The position numbers and the translations under genes were made by a program. Below the pieces are notes generated by a model. It saw only the letters and a program-made list of their open reading frames with translations. It did no database searches and had not been told where the DNA came from. This document shows positions 33,680 through 43,398 of a stretch of 64,000 nt of DNA, piece by piece (within the stretch, counting starts at the first letter, position 1; each line of letters opens with the position of its first letter). Source of the stretch: Enterococcus alishanensis (lineage in GTDB: Bacteria; Bacillota; Bacilli; Lactobacillales; Enterococcaceae); assembly GCF_019218635.1 (NCBI RefSeq), contig NZ_JAHUZB010000004.1, positions 310,001-374,000 on the forward strand, read 5' to 3'.

Positions 33680-35176
33680 ATGTTATACGAAGAGTTAATG
33701 TTGGATCCATCGCTCTTATTACGATTCAACATTTTCAAATACTTACTGAAAACAGAAAAACCCGTTCTATCCATTAGTCAATTGTCTGAAGACATGGAGC
33801 TAAACTATCAACAAAGCGTTATTGAATTAAACGAGATTGAAGAAGAATTGAAAGAAATTGAATCTGATCATAAAGAGATCATGATGAGAGCTGGTAAAGT
33901 CAACATTCAAAACATCAAAATATCGGTTGACGAATATCGTTATCACTTGCTTAAAAAAGCGGTACCCTTTCAGTATATCTTATATTTCTTGAATGAAGAA
34001 GAGCCTACCATTGAAAAATTCTGTGAAAAATACTTCGTTAGTCGCTCAACTGTTTCCCGTAAAATCGACAATTTAAAAAAACATCTAAAACATTTCAATA
34101 TTCGTTTTACCTATACGGAAGCGGGTATGTCAGGTGACGAACGTCTCATCCGAATGGCTTTATTTGATATTTTATGGTTAGGGACTCGCGGAATTGATAT
34201 TCCTCTTAATATAGATACAGAAATATTAGATTCATTAATTAATCACTATAGTCATTATTTCCCATTATCACGGACTTATTTTGGTACACGGGAATTGCGT
34301 TTATTTGGTGCTCTATTCTTAGCCCGGGTCAGCAAGCAAAACTTTGCCAAGTATGATCCTCGTTATAATTTCTTGATGAAAGACAATCCTTATTATGATT
34401 TCTCTTCATTAAAAGATTTAGTGAATTTTGAAATGACTCCTAGACAATTAAAAGGGGAATCAAGTTTTATTTACTTCATTGCTCATTATGCACCTTTCTA
34501 CACTATTCGAGAAGATAGTAGCTTAAAACAAGCGATTCACGATTTCTCTGCACGACCAAACGCAGTCAATGATTTTGTAAACGAATTTCGTTCCTTTGCT
34601 AAAAAAGTCTTGTTCCCAGATAAACCTGGCGTCATGGATGATCCTTTGATTATTGGTAATTTATTAAATATTACCTTTACTTTCTTTGTTTACCGCCAAC
34701 CATTTCCAAATATTACTAGCTTGGTTTTTGCGCCTGCTAAAAATCAAACCCAAGGTGGTTATGTCTTAGAACAAAATATCATGAATTTCATGCAAAGTGC
34801 TACTGAAAATCCAAGCTTTAACTTTATAAACTCAATTCACGGTTTATTAGGAAAATCATTTAAACAATTATTACTACCTTACTTTAATCAATTTCCATAT
34901 TCGGACAATTTAAAAGTTGCAGTTGCCTTAGAGCATAACGCCATCTTTGTCCGAGACATTTATCAGTTTTTAGAAGATTTACGTTTTGTTGATGCCGAAG
35001 CTTATGATACTTCAGCTCGCGATGACTATGATTTGATTATTACTTCTTCTTCTATTTTACAAAAAGAAAAACCAAATCTAAAGATCTTCCAAATTGATTA
35101 CACCAACGAAGATCTAGTGCCACTTTACATGAATCTACGTAAAATCTACGATGAGAAAAATTTTGTCAATAAATAA
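33680..35176 (+). CDS. Mga/AtxA-like helix-turn-helix regulator
   Basis: 498-residue soluble protein resembling the Mga family: first winged helix in the N-terminal 70 residues, HTH_Mga around residues 70-150 (EEPTIEKFCEKYFVSRSTVSRKID, quoted in part: KFCEKYFVSRSTVSRKID), then long helical PRD-like segments and a C-terminal EIIB-like region (LRFVDAEAYDTSARDDYDLIITSS). In streptococci and Bacillus such proteins activate virulence or surface genes and are controlled by PTS phosphorylation. Target genes here are not evident; the divergent TMEM175 gene is a candidate. Confidence 0.82.
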   Translation: MLYEELMLDPSLLLRFNIFKYLLKTEKPVLSISQLSEDMELNYQQSVIELNEIEEELKEIESDHKEIMMRAGKVNIQNIKISVDEYRYHLLKKAVPFQYILYFLNEEEPTIEKFCEKYFVSRSTVSRKIDNLKKHLKHFNIRFTYTEAGMSGDERLIRMALFDILWLGTRGIDIPLNIDTEILDSLINHYSHYFPLSRTYFGTRELRLFGALFLARVSKQNFAKYDPRYNFLMKDNPYYDFSSLKDLVNFEMTPRQLKGESSFIYFIAHYAPFYTIREDSSLKQAIHDFSARPNAVNDFVNEFRSFAKKVLFPDKPGVMDDPLIIGNLLNITFTFFVYRQPFPNITSLVFAPAKNQTQGGYVLEQNIMNFMQSATENPSFNFINSIHGLLGKSFKQLLLPYFNQFPYSDNLKVAVALEHNAIFVRDIYQFLEDLRFVDAEAYDTSARDDYDLIITSSSILQKEKPNLKIFQIDYTNEDLVPLYMNLRKIYDEKNFVNK

Positions 35177-35183
35177 TCTTATG

Positions 35184-35216
35184 ATCGACTGTCTTTCTGG
35201 CAGTCGATTTTTTTGG
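35184..35216 (+). terminator. intrinsic terminator of the Mga-like gene
   Basis: ATCGACTG / CAGTCGAT with a 9-nt loop, then T7. Confidence 0.9.
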
Positions 35217-35251
35217 TCAAAAAAACTCTGCCAGGCATCTGACAGAGTAAA
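35217..35251 (-). terminator. intrinsic terminator of prs
   Basis: Minus strand ACTCTGTCAG / CTGGCAGAGT with a 4-nt loop (one G-U), then U7. Confidence 0.9.
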
Positions 35252-35258
35252 TAATTTA

Positions 35259-36227
35259 TTAGAATTTCTTTTCAAATAATGGACTAACTGGTTTGTTTTC
35301 ATGGATGCGTTTAATTGCATCTCCCATTAAAATACCCACAGAAATTTCATCGATTTTGTCGATTTTGCGTTCATCTGATAAAAAGATTGAGTCTGTTACA
35401 ACTAAATGTTCGATGGCTGAATCAGAAATTCGTTGCATTGCTGGACCTGATAAAACAGGATGTGTACATGAAGCGTAAACACTCACTGCGCCGGCTTCTC
35501 TTAACGCATTGGCTGCTAAAGTTACCGTTCCTGCAGTATCAATCATGTCATCGATAATCACACAAGTTTTACCTTCAACATTACCGATAATATTCATGAC
35601 TTCTGCCACATTGGCTTTTGGTCGGCGTTTATCAATAATCGCAATTGGTGATTTCAAAAATTCTGCTAATTTTCGGGCACGAGTCACTCCACCATGGTCG
35701 GGAGAAACAACAACTACATCGTCACCACAAATATTTTTTTCTAAGAAATAGTTAGCAATTAATGGTGCACCCATTAAATGATCCACTGGAATATCAAAGA
35801 AACCTTGAATTTGAGAGGCATGTAAGTCTAATGTTAATAGGCGAGTTGCACCAGCTTTTTCGATCATATTTGCCACTAATTTAGCTGTAATCGGTTCACG
35901 GGCACGCGCTTTACGGTCTTGACGAGCGTAACCATAATATGGCATTACGACATTAATCGTTTTAGCACTGGCACGTTTTAAAGCATCAATCATGATTAAA
36001 AGTTCCATTAAATTATCGTTGACAGGGGCACTCGTTGATTGAATCACATAGACATGTGAGCCACGAATACTTTCTTCAATGTTAACTTGAATTTCACCAT
36101 CACTAAATTTCGTAACAGAGCTGTTACCTAGTTCAACACCGACTTCTTCCGCAATTTTTTCGGCTAACGGACGGTTAGAACTTAAAGCGAAAATTTTCAA
36201 TCTTGGATCAAAATAATGTTTTGACAT
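35259..36227 (-). CDS. prs: ribose-phosphate pyrophosphokinase
   Basis: 322-residue PRPP synthase, which makes 5-phosphoribosyl diphosphate for nucleotides, His, Trp and NAD. N-terminal [14 protein letters not shown] and [15 protein letters not shown], catalytic [18 protein letters not shown], and PRPP loop [16 protein letters not shown] at 36225-36227 follows GTGGAGG; a GTG four codons upstream lies within the ribosome binding site. It follows glmU in the order common to Firmicutes. Confidence 0.97.
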   Translation of the reverse strand: MSKHYFDPRLKIFALSSNRPLAEKIAEEVGVELGNSSVTKFSDGEIQVNIEESIRGSHVYVIQSTSAPVNDNLMELLIMIDALKRASAKTINVVMPYYGYARQDRKARAREPITAKLVANMIEKAGATRLLTLDLHASQIQGFFDIPVDHLMGAPLIANYFLEKNICGDDVVVVSPDHGGVTRARKLAEFLKSPIAIIDKRRPKANVAEVMNIIGNVEGKTCVIIDDMIDTAGTVTLAANALREAGAVSVYASCTHPVLSGPAMQRISDSAIEHLVVTDSIFLSDERKIDKIDEISVGILMGDAIKRIHENKPVSPLFEKKF

Positions 36228-36324
36228 GGGAACCTCCACTTTCTATTATGCATACGAATACGATTATAAACTATTGCGGCTAAAAAACTAGCCTATTTTT
36301 AAAAATCAAAAATGTTTTTTCTAC

Positions 36325-37692
36325 CTAAAAAGGCAAATGACTAGCATAACCACTCTTATTGACTTGTCGAGCCCGACCAATTGCTAAATCGCCTTCCTTG
36401 ACATCTTCGGTAATCGTCGAGCCAGCCGCAACCACACTATTTTTTTCAATCATTAATGGTGCTACTAAATTAGTACTTGAGCCGATAAAGACGTGATCTC
36501 CAATAACCGTTTGATGTTTGTTTTTCCCATCGTAGTTGACAAAAACAACGCCACAACCGACATTAATATCTTCTCCTAAAACAGCGTCTCCCACATAAGT
36601 TAAATGACCGACTTTGGTATTTTCACCAATTTTGGCTTTTTTAATTTCAACAAAATTACCAATATGGGCTTTTTCACCGATTTCAGCCTGTGGACGTAAA
36701 TGTGCATAAGGACCAACATCAGCATTTTTCCGGACAATCGCTTCTTCAATTACAGACTGTTTGATTTCAACGTTGTCTTCAACAATACTATCGACAATTT
36801 TCGAATGGGCACCTATAACTACATCAGAACCAATCACTGTTTTTCCTTGAATTTGTACGCCAGCTTCAATAATTGTATCAGAACCAATCTCAACCCCCGC
36901 ATCAATATAAGTCGTCGCTGGGTCAATAAAGCTAACCCCATTTACCATATGCATCTGATTAATACGGCGGCGCATAATCCGATTGGCTTCAGCTAATGCC
37001 AATCGATCATTCACCCCAATTGATTCTTCAAAATCTTCCGTTTGATAAGCCGCAACGGTTTTGCCATCGGCTTTTAAAATTTCAATAATGTCAGTTAAGT
37101 AGTATTCTCCTTGGGCATTATTTGTTCCGATTTTTTCTAAAGCATCAAATAAAGCTTCATTGTCAAAACAATAAGTCCCAGTATTAATTTCTTGGATGCG
37201 AATTTCTTCTGGCGTAGCATCTTTTTGCTCCACGATTTTTTCAACAATTCCCACGTGATCGCGAATAATACGACCATAGCTAGTTGGATCATCAGCATGG
37301 GCCGTCAAAATTGTTGCGCTAGCTTTTTTTCCTTGGTGATAATCAAATAAGTGATCAATAGTTTGACTGGTCAATAGCGGTGTATCTCCACTAATGACTA
37401 AAGTCGTCCCTTTTTTCCCTTTTAAAAATTCAGCCGCTTGCATCACTGCGTGACCAGTACCCAATTGTTCTTCTTGAACCACGTACTCAGTTCGATCGCC
37501 TAATTGTTCTTTGACTTTTTCCGCGCCATGACCAACGACAGTCACAATTTCTGACGGTTTTGTTTCGATTACTCGTTCAATAATGTGTTCTACCATCGGC
37601 TTACCAGCTACTGGATGTAAAACTTTATATAATTTCGATTTCATGCGGGTTCCTTTACCGGCCGCTAAAATAATCGTGTATCGCTTTTCCAA
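36325..37692 (-). CDS. glmU: bifunctional UDP-GlcNAc pyrophosphorylase / GlcN-1-P acetyltransferase
   Basis: 455-residue enzyme that makes UDP-N-acetylglucosamine, the precursor of peptidoglycan and teichoic acids. N-terminal uridyltransferase with [19 protein letters not shown] (residues 9-27) and [12 protein letters not shown]-terminal left-handed beta-helix with acetyltransferase residues in [20 protein letters not shown] (quoted in part) and [14 protein letters not shown]. Full length. Upstream of prs, downstream of purR. Confidence 0.97.
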   Translation of the reverse strand: MEKRYTIILAAGKGTRMKSKLYKVLHPVAGKPMVEHIIERVIETKPSEIVTVVGHGAEKVKEQLGDRTEYVVQEEQLGTGHAVMQAAEFLKGKKGTTLVISGDTPLLTSQTIDHLFDYHQGKKASATILTAHADDPTSYGRIIRDHVGIVEKIVEQKDATPEEIRIQEINTGTYCFDNEALFDALEKIGTNNAQGEYYLTDIIEILKADGKTVAAYQTEDFEESIGVNDRLALAEANRIMRRRINQMHMVNGVSFIDPATTYIDAGVEIGSDTIIEAGVQIQGKTVIGSDVVIGAHSKIVDSIVEDNVEIKQSVIEEAIVRKNADVGPYAHLRPQAEIGEKAHIGNFVEIKKAKIGENTKVGHLTYVGDAVLGEDINVGCGVVFVNYDGKNKHQTVIGDHVFIGSSTNLVAPLMIEKNSVVAAGSTITEDVKEGDLAIGRARQVNKSGYASHLPF

Positions 37693-37764
37693 AATAATCG
37701 CTCCTAAATATTTTCTATTTCTTTCAGTTTAGCTTAGATAATCCGTTTTTTCAATTAACTAAAA

Positions 37765-37799
37765 GAAGAGCAGTGAACTTTTGTCCCTGCTCTATTGCT
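37765..37799 (-). terminator. intrinsic terminator after purR
   Basis: Minus strand AGAGCAG / CTGCTCT with a 13-nt loop, then U-rich CTTTT. Confidence 0.75.
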
Positions 37800-38621
37800 T
37801 TATTCTTTTGAAAAACAATTGCCAGGGACAACTGTAATAGTTTTTGTTGCAGTATCAACATCTTTTACATAAAGTAACGAGCGGTAATCAGAAATAGCTC
37901 GTTCCCCTTTGAATTTAGATTCGGCAAAAACAGTGATACCCACTAATTCTGCTTCAAATTCTTCAATTAAGCTCTTCATACCATTGACGGTCCCGCCGCC
38001 TTTCATGAAGTCATCTACGATTAATACTTTTGAACCACGCCGCAAGCTGCGTTTTGATAATTCCATCTTTTCAATCCGTTCAGAAGAGCCTGATACATAA
38101 TTGACGCTAACAGTTGCGCCTTCAGTAATTTTTGAGTCACGACGGACAATCACAAAAGGTGCGTTCAAATAATAAGAAACTGCTTGAGCAATCGGTACAC
38201 CTTTAGTTGCTACAGTCATTACTGCATCCACATCTTCGTTGATGTATTGCGCGGCAATAATTCTACCAACCATCCGTAATAAATCTGGTTGCCCTAACAT
38301 ATCAGATAAATATACATAACCACCAGGTAATAAACGATCTTCCTCTGACAAAGTTTCCGCTAAAGAAGCAATGTATTGGCTAGCTTCCTCTTCGCTAATG
38401 CTAGGCGTATAAACGACTCCACCGGCTGCACCAGGAATGGTGGCTAAATAGCCATTGCCCCGCTCTTTAAATGTTTTTTTGACGATCGCTAAATCTTCAC
38501 TGATTGAAGATTTGGCTGAACCATAACGCTCCGCAAAAAAAGTTAAGGGAATCAAGTCATGGGGGTGTTCTAATAAATATTGAGTCATATCGATCAATCG
38601 TTCACTACGACGAACTTTCAC
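37800..38621 (-). CDS. purR: purine operon repressor
   Basis: 273-residue Bacillus-type PurR: N-terminal winged helix (MKVRRSERLIDMTQYLLEHP, residues 1-70) and C-terminal phosphoribosyltransferase-like domain with the PRPP-binding motif VLIVDDFMKGGGTVNG (about 200-215). PRPP releases it from PurBoxes of purine genes. It lies upstream of glmU and prs, the latter making its effector. A PurBox-like site (38710-38722) lies upstream of its own promoter. Confidence 0.96.
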   Translation of the reverse strand: MKVRRSERLIDMTQYLLEHPHDLIPLTFFAERYGSAKSSISEDLAIVKKTFKERGNGYLATIPGAAGGVVYTPSISEEEASQYIASLAETLSEEDRLLPGGYVYLSDMLGQPDLLRMVGRIIAAQYINEDVDAVMTVATKGVPIAQAVSYYLNAPFVIVRRDSKITEGATVSVNYVSGSSERIEKMELSKRSLRRGSKVLIVDDFMKGGGTVNGMKSLIEEFEAELVGITVFAESKFKGERAISDYRSLLYVKDVDTATKTITVVPGNCFSKE

Positions 38622-38654
38622 ACATTGTCACTCCTGTTCAATTTTTTATCGTTT

Positions 38655-38722
38655 CTCATTATAAGGGTTTTGATGAGAAAAAGCGAGAAATAGCGAGATA
38701 AATTTATACAAAGTTCGTAATT
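38655..38722 (-). promoter_or_regulatory. purR promoter with PurBox-like site
   Basis: Minus strand -10 TATAAT near 38659-38664. Upstream, AATTACGAACTTT (38710-38722) matches the PurBox pattern AWWWCCGAACWWT at 12 of 13 positions. A second, oppositely oriented box is not clear. Confidence 0.4.
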
Positions 38723-38780
38723 TATTAATAATGAACGAAAAATATCAGGAAATCTTTCGTTTTCTTCTCATTTTCACCTA

Positions 38781-38816
38781 TAAAAAAAGCTTCCAACCTA
38801 TTTTGTTGGAAACTTT
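38781..38816 (-). terminator. intrinsic terminator of the adc operon
   Basis: Minus strand AAGTTTCCAAC / GTTGGAAGCTT with a 7-nt loop (one G-U), then U-run. Confidence 0.88.
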
Positions 38817-38827
38817 TCATCGACTAT

Positions 38828-39658
38828 TTAATATTGCTTTTGTTTACGTTGGTATAAAATTTTTACGCGACGTACCACTAACATCAGTAAAAATAAGAAG
38901 ACAAAACTCAAAGTAATCGTTGCTCCCGGCGGTGTATCTAAATAATAAGAAGAAGTTAATCCACCTACCATTCCGATAAAGCCTATAATAATACTAATGA
39001 AAATAACCGCATTAAAACTTTTTCCCATCCGCATTCCGGTCGCTGCCGGTAAGACCATAATCGCTGAAACTAACAAAGCACCGGCAATCGGAATCATTAC
39101 TGCAATCGCAATCCCCGTTACAATATTGAAAATCATCGACATTTTTACAACTGGTAAACCATCGACAGCCGCAATATCTTGGTCAAAGGTTAGCACATAC
39201 ATTGGACGTTTAAACAAAATAAATAATACACCAATGACTACTAATAAAACTCCTAAGAAAACTACTTGCATCCAAGTCAATGTGACAATTGAGCCAAATA
39301 AATATGATTGAATACTCACAGCCGAACTACCTGGTGCCAAACTCATTAAAACTAATGCCAAAGCTAAACCTGAGGCCATCAAAATAGCAATCGAAATTTC
39401 GGAATAACCTCGGTACATGCTTTGTAAGTATTCCATCAAAATGGCTGCAATAATAACAACTAATAGCGTTGTTACTGTAGGATTTAAATTAAAGAAAAAG
39501 CCTAATGCCACACCAGCTAAAGATACATGAGACAAAGTATCCGCCATTAAAGATTGGCGGCGAATGACTAGAAAAACCCCCAACATTGGCGCAATCCCAG
39601 CAATAAAAATCGCCGCCAAAAAGGCTCTTCTCATGAACTCATATGAAAGCAACGCCAT
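38828..39658 (-). CDS. adcB: zinc ABC transporter permease
   Basis: 276-residue ABC-3 family membrane protein with about eight helices (opening [34 protein letters not shown] and [20 protein letters not shown]). It forms the membrane channel of the AdcABC zinc importer. AAGGAGG precedes the ATG; the start lies 28 nt inside the ATPase gene, an overlap consistent with translational coupling. Specificity for Zn rather than Mn rests on the His-rich binding protein and the Zur-type site. Confidence 0.92.
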   Translation of the reverse strand: MALLSYEFMRRAFLAAIFIAGIAPMLGVFLVIRRQSLMADTLSHVSLAGVALGFFFNLNPTVTTLLVVIIAAILMEYLQSMYRGYSEISIAILMASGLALALVLMSLAPGSSAVSIQSYLFGSIVTLTWMQVVFLGVLLVVIGVLFILFKRPMYVLTFDQDIAAVDGLPVVKMSMIFNIVTGIAIAVMIPIAGALLVSAIMVLPAATGMRMGKSFNAVIFISIIIGFIGMVGGLTSSYYLDTPPGATITLSFVFLFLLMLVVRRVKILYQRKQKQY

Positions 39659-40311
39659 TGAGAATCCTCCTTTCGCACCAAACGAATTTGGCGATCAATA
39701 TATTTTTTAGTATCTTCATGGTCGTGGGTAATCATCAAAATACTTTTATCATGACGATGAGCTGCATGTTTTAGCAACGCATAAAAATCATTGCGTGAAC
39801 TTTCATCCATTCCAGTAGTTGGTTCATCTAAGACAAATAAATCAGGATCTTTCGCAAAAATGCGGGCAATATTAATCCGTTGTTTTTGTCCGCCAGATAA
39901 TTCGCCGATTCGTTTGTGACGCATATTCCACAAGCCAACAGATTCCAAGGCCTTTTTAGTATGTTCATGATCTCTGGCACTTAATTTTTTAAACCATTTG
40001 CCTTGAGGATAACGACCAGAGCTGACTAATTCGTAGACAGTACTAGGAAAACCTGCATTAAAGGAAGCTACTTGTTGGGGAATATAGCCAACACTAAGTT
40101 TGCCTCCATCTTTATTAGTTTTAGCAATTGTGACTTTTCCGCTATGGGGTTTCAAAATTCCTAAGGTCGCTTTCACTAACGTAGACTTCGCTGCCCCGTT
40201 TTCTCCTGTTAGAATGACAAATTCTCCTGGGTCTACATGATAAGAGACATTTTCCAAAACGGGTTCGTCATCATAATAAAACGACAAATTTTCAACTTCT
40301 ATGTATGACAT
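39631..40311 (-). CDS. adcC: zinc ABC transporter ATP-binding protein
   Basis: 226-residue ATPase: Walker [11 protein letters not shown] (about residues 34-43; the usual G is A in GAAKS, so it reads G-E-N-G-A-A-K-S-T), Q-loop GYIPQQ, signature [14 protein letters not shown], Walker [13 protein letters not shown], switch His in MITHDH. The start at 40311 follows AGAAAGGA; a longer frame upstream lacks a ribosome binding site. Between adcA and adcB. Confidence 0.92.
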   Translation of the reverse strand: MSYIEVENLSFYYDDEPVLENVSYHVDPGEFVILTGENGAAKSTLVKATLGILKPHSGKVTIAKTNKDGGKLSVGYIPQQVASFNAGFPSTVYELVSSGRYPQGKWFKKLSARDHEHTKKALESVGLWNMRHKRIGELSGGQKQRINIARIFAKDPDLFVLDEPTTGMDESSRNDFYALLKHAAHRHDKSILMITHDHEDTKKYIDRQIRLVRKEDSQWRCFHMSS

Positions 40312-40371
40312 TTTTTTATCCTTTCTGTAAATAAGACCGGTATTCCCTGATGGAAACACCGGTAAAACTAC

Positions 40372-41328
40372 TTATTTAATTGTTTCTTGTAAGGCAACTA
40401 AATTTTCTTCCATGACTGAAATGTAATTTTCGCCAGCTTTGATTTGTTTGTTAGTTAAACTTTCCAGCGGATTTAAGACAGCTAGTTTTACACCAGTCTC
40501 ATTGGAGAGGGTTTCCGCCACTTTTGAGGAAGCATTTTCTTCAAAATAAATCACGCTAACATTGTGTTCTTCTACATAATCTTTCAACTCGCCTAAACGA
40601 CTTGGTGAAGGTTCTTGATCAGGGGAAATTCCGGCAATAGCTTCTTGGGTTAAGCCATATTGTTTTGCTAAATAACCAAAGGCCGCATGTTGGGTAACAA
40701 AAGTTTTGTTACTAGCATTTTGAAAAGCATCTTGATATTTAGTATTTAATTGATTTAATTTCTCAATATAAGCAGCAGCATTCTTTTCGTATGCTGACTT
40801 GTTGTCAGGATCTTTTTTACTTAATTCAGCTTGAATATTTTCGACTTCTTTAATGGCTAAAACAGGATCCAACCAAACGTGTGGGTCTAAATCATGTTGA
40901 TGCTCTTCTTCATGATCGGCTGCTTCACCTTCATGATCATGCTCTTCTTCCGAGCCCTCCATCAAATCGATTCCTTTAGAAGCTTCAATCACGGTTGTTT
41001 TCTTCGTGTCAACACTGTCAGTTAAATGATCCGTCCATGTTTCTAACTCAGGACTGTTATAAACAAAAGCATCGGCTTCCGAAATTTTAGCCAAATCTTT
41101 AGCGGAGGGTTCAAAATCATGAGGTTCTGTTCCCGCCGGAATTAATAATTCCACATCTGCTTTGTCACCAGCTACTTCCTTGGTAAATTCATACATTGGA
41201 TAAAAAGTCGCGATGATTTTTAATTTACTTCCATCACTATTTTGACTATTTTCTTGCGCGCCACAGGCAGTCAGCACTAATGATACTATCACAAGTAATA
41301 AAAAAAGAAATCCTTTATGTTTTTTCAT
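40372..41328 (-). CDS. adcA: zinc-binding lipoprotein of the Adc/Znu system
   Basis: 318-residue cluster A-I binding lipoprotein. Signal peptide with lipobox LTACG (Cys about 22). Metal-binding His in FYPMYEFTKEVAGD-type first strand region and GTEPHDFEPSAKD, a His/Glu/Asp-rich loop at about residues 130-155 (EEHDHEGEAADHEEEHQHD) that marks zinc-type members, then HVWLDPVLAI. It lacks the C-terminal ZinT domain of streptococcal AdcA and is thus of ZnuA size. First gene of adcACB. Confidence 0.93.
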   Translation of the reverse strand: MKKHKGFLFLLLVIVSLVLTACGAQENSQNSDGSKLKIIATFYPMYEFTKEVAGDKADVELLIPAGTEPHDFEPSAKDLAKISEADAFVYNSPELETWTDHLTDSVDTKKTTVIEASKGIDLMEGSEEEHDHEGEAADHEEEHQHDLDPHVWLDPVLAIKEVENIQAELSKKDPDNKSAYEKNAAAYIEKLNQLNTKYQDAFQNASNKTFVTQHAAFGYLAKQYGLTQEAIAGISPDQEPSPSRLGELKDYVEEHNVSVIYFEENASSKVAETLSNETGVKLAVLNPLESLTNKQIKAGENYISVMEENLVALQETIK

Positions 41329-41361
41329 TATTCACCCATCCTTATCTTTTAGACAAAGAAT

Positions 41362-41411
41362 AATTTAACAGACGTTTTCTTATTAGTCAACTCAAATCGT
41401 AAAATTTACGT
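41362..41411 (-). promoter_or_regulatory. adcA promoter with Zur-type operator
   Basis: Promoter TTGACT (41385-41390), 17 bp, TAAATT (41362-41367), minus strand. Upstream is CGTAAA-A-TTTACG (41398-41410), which extends to a 27-nt near-perfect palindrome CTCAAAtCG...CGtTTTGAG (41391-41417, one mismatched pair). It fits Zur boxes of Gram-positives. Two weaker relatives lie at about 41434-41450 and 41480-41500, so several repressor dimers may bind. Confidence 0.65.
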
Positions 41412-41631
41412 TTTGAGACTCATAAACACTGATAAATCGTAATTTATATGTTTTATTATTCATATAAACAGATAAACATGTAATCGAATTTACGTTATTT
41501 TAATAAAGATAATTAAGCTATCTCAGCAGATCCTTAATTATTTTTTTAAAATTTAAAGAAAATTACTACTCAGCATATTTTAATAAAATTTGAAATTGTT
41601 ATGGACTTTTATCGGAGATAAATAAAAAATT
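41412..41631. other. A/T-rich spacer between adcA and the ATPase gene
   Basis: The 303-nt gap 41329-41631 contains the adcA promoter and Zur-type sites in its left half. The right half holds one hairpin TAATTAAG / CTTAATTA (about 41507-41543) followed by T7 on the plus strand, perhaps the bidirectional end of the ATPase gene. No gene or further signal seen. Confidence 0.4.
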
Positions 41632-42339
41632 TTATTCTTGCTCCAAATAAAAAGTCATGCGCTCAGGATTATCCAAAAAAAGCTTCATATCTTTATAAGC
41701 ATCAGTAGTTTGGTAATCAATTTTCTTCATTTCATTATTGCTATCAAAAATGGTTACTCCCGGTGCTGCCAATAAAACAGGTGAATGAGTGGCAATCAAA
41801 AATTGACAGTTCTGTTTACTCAATAAAAGAATTTCTCTTAGTAACGTCATCTGTCTAGATACCGAAAGCCCAGACTCCGGCTCGTCTAAAATATACAGAC
41901 CGTTGGGACCAAAGCGATTAGAAATGATAGACAGCATTCCTTCACCATGAGACATTTTGTGTAAGGCTGTTTTTCCATAATAAGTAGATAATCCTAATTC
42001 TTCTACTTCTGAAGCAAGATTATAGTAATTTTCTGCTCGTAAAAAGAAGCTAACTTTGGGAATTAGCCCTTTTCGGACTAAAGTCAGAAATTCATGGAGT
42101 TCAGAGTGGCTGTCATAAGTGGAAAAGTTGAAATTCTTTGTCCCACCTTCAGGATTCATCCCGAAAGAAATCGCAATAGCTTCCAATAACGTTGATTTTC
42201 CAGAGCCATTTTCACCAGCAAAAAAACTAATTGGTTGATTGAGCTTCAACGAATTTTTACTAAGTGCTTGGACAACTGGTAAAGTGTAAGGATATTCATT
42301 AGAAAAATTAGTTTGAAGTCTGATTTCATCAATGAACAT
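41632..42339 (-). CDS. small AAA/ABC-type ATPase (COG3910-like)
   Basis: 235-residue P-loop ATPase. Walker A FFAGENGSGKSTLLEAIA (about residues 40-57), an ABC-like signature MSHGEGMLS, Walker B LYILDEPESGLS and a switch His in IATHSPVLLAAPG. No membrane or DNA-binding domain. The pattern fits the 'predicted ATPase' group COG3910 related to RecF/SMC-type heads. Cellular role unknown. ATG follows AGGAGG; single gene between adcA and ispE. Confidence 0.78.
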   Translation of the reverse strand: MFIDEIRLQTNFSNEYPYTLPVVQALSKNSLKLNQPISFFAGENGSGKSTLLEAIAISFGMNPEGGTKNFNFSTYDSHSELHEFLTLVRKGLIPKVSFFLRAENYYNLASEVEELGLSTYYGKTALHKMSHGEGMLSIISNRFGPNGLYILDEPESGLSVSRQMTLLREILLLSKQNCQFLIATHSPVLLAAPGVTIFDSNNEMKKIDYQTTDAYKDMKLFLDNPERMTFYLEQE

Positions 42340-42397
42340 AAAATGCCTCCTAAAAATTTTATCTCCATGGCCTATCCATAGCTATCAATTCTCAATA

Positions 42398-42428
42398 ATA
42401 AAAAAGCTTGAGGAAATCCCCAAGCTTA
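42398..42428 (-). terminator. intrinsic terminator of ispE
   Basis: Minus strand AAGCTTGGGGA / TCCTCAAGCTT (one mismatch or wobble), then U-run. The ispE stop codon lies inside the stem. Confidence 0.85.
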
Positions 42429-43277
42429 CTTTAAGGTTCGAACTAAATAAACTTCATCACAAAAGCCTTTTAAAGCATTCATGACATGCTGCGCCCGAGA
42501 ATATTTATGGCATAAGCCGTAAACGGTCGGACCTGATCCACTCATCATAGCGGCATCAGCACCATATTTCACCATACGGTCTTTGATTTGCTGAATAATC
42601 GGATGCTTTTTGATAGTGACAGCTTCCATCGAGTTACCTAAGTTTTCCGTCATTGCTTGATAGTCATTGGCTTCAATCGCCGCCACTAAAGCTGAAATAT
42701 CGGGATGATGTAATTGATCCATCACGATTTGTGAAAAAACCGTTCGCGTCGATACACTCATCCGCGGTTTCACTACCACTACCCAACATTGCGGCATCGG
42801 CGGCAAAACGGTCACTTTTTCACCAAAACCTTCTACTAAAGAAGTTTTTCCGTAGACACAATATGGCACATCTGAACCTACTTCAGCTCCTAACTGCGCC
42901 AATTCTGCTGTCGTCAAGTTCAACGACCATAGACGATTAATTGCGCGCAAAGCTGCTGCCGAGTCTGTTGATCCGCCACCTAAACCAGCTGCAACGGGAA
43001 TCTTTTTTTGAATTTTCACATGTAGACCAGTCTGAATTTGGAATCGGTTTTTAACTAACTCCAAGGCTTCATAAACATGGTTTTTTTTATCGGTTGGCAA
43101 AAATGCCTTATTGGTTTCAATCACGATTTTATCTTCGGCAATTTCTTCTAAATATAACCGATCTGCTAAATCAATCGAAGCCATCACCATCGACAATTCA
43201 TGTAAACCATCTGGACGTTTACCTAAAATATCTAAACCCAGATTTATTTTTGCTGGTGCTTTTTCAATGATTTCCAT
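42426..43277 (-). CDS. ispE: 4-diphosphocytidyl-2-C-methyl-D-erythritol kinase
   Basis: 283-residue GHMP kinase. KAPAKINLGLDILGKRPDG opens the fold, the ATP loop is PVAAGLGGGSTDSAAALR (about residues 93-110), and the third motif is MMSGSGPTVYGL. In the MEP pathway it phosphorylates CDP-methylerythritol; many enterococci keep ispE while using the mevalonate route, so its role may be different there. Start after CAGGTGAGA. Confidence 0.93.
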   Translation of the reverse strand: MEIIEKAPAKINLGLDILGKRPDGLHELSMVMASIDLADRLYLEEIAEDKIVIETNKAFLPTDKKNHVYEALELVKNRFQIQTGLHVKIQKKIPVAAGLGGGSTDSAAALRAINRLWSLNLTTAELAQLGAEVGSDVPYCVYGKTSLVEGFGEKVTVLPPMPQCWVVVVKPRMSVSTRTVFSQIVMDQLHHPDISALVAAIEANDYQAMTENLGNSMEAVTIKKHPIIQQIKDRMVKYGADAAMMSGSGPTVYGLCHKYSRAQHVMNALKGFCDEVYLVRTLK

Positions 43278-43348
43278 CTTCTCACCTGTCTAATTTTATC
43301 ATTAGAAAATTTTAGCATAGCCTCCTAAAAAAGTATAGTTCGGCCTCC

Positions 43349-43397
43349 ATAAAAAAAGGTCTGATAAAGATGAGCAATGCTCATCTATCAGAACCTC
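43349..43397 (-). terminator. intrinsic terminator of mprF
   Basis: Minus strand AGGTTCTGATAGATGAGC / GCTCATCTTTATCAGACCT, a nearly 18-bp stem with a 3-nt loop, then U7. Confidence 0.93.
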
Positions 43398-43398
43398 C

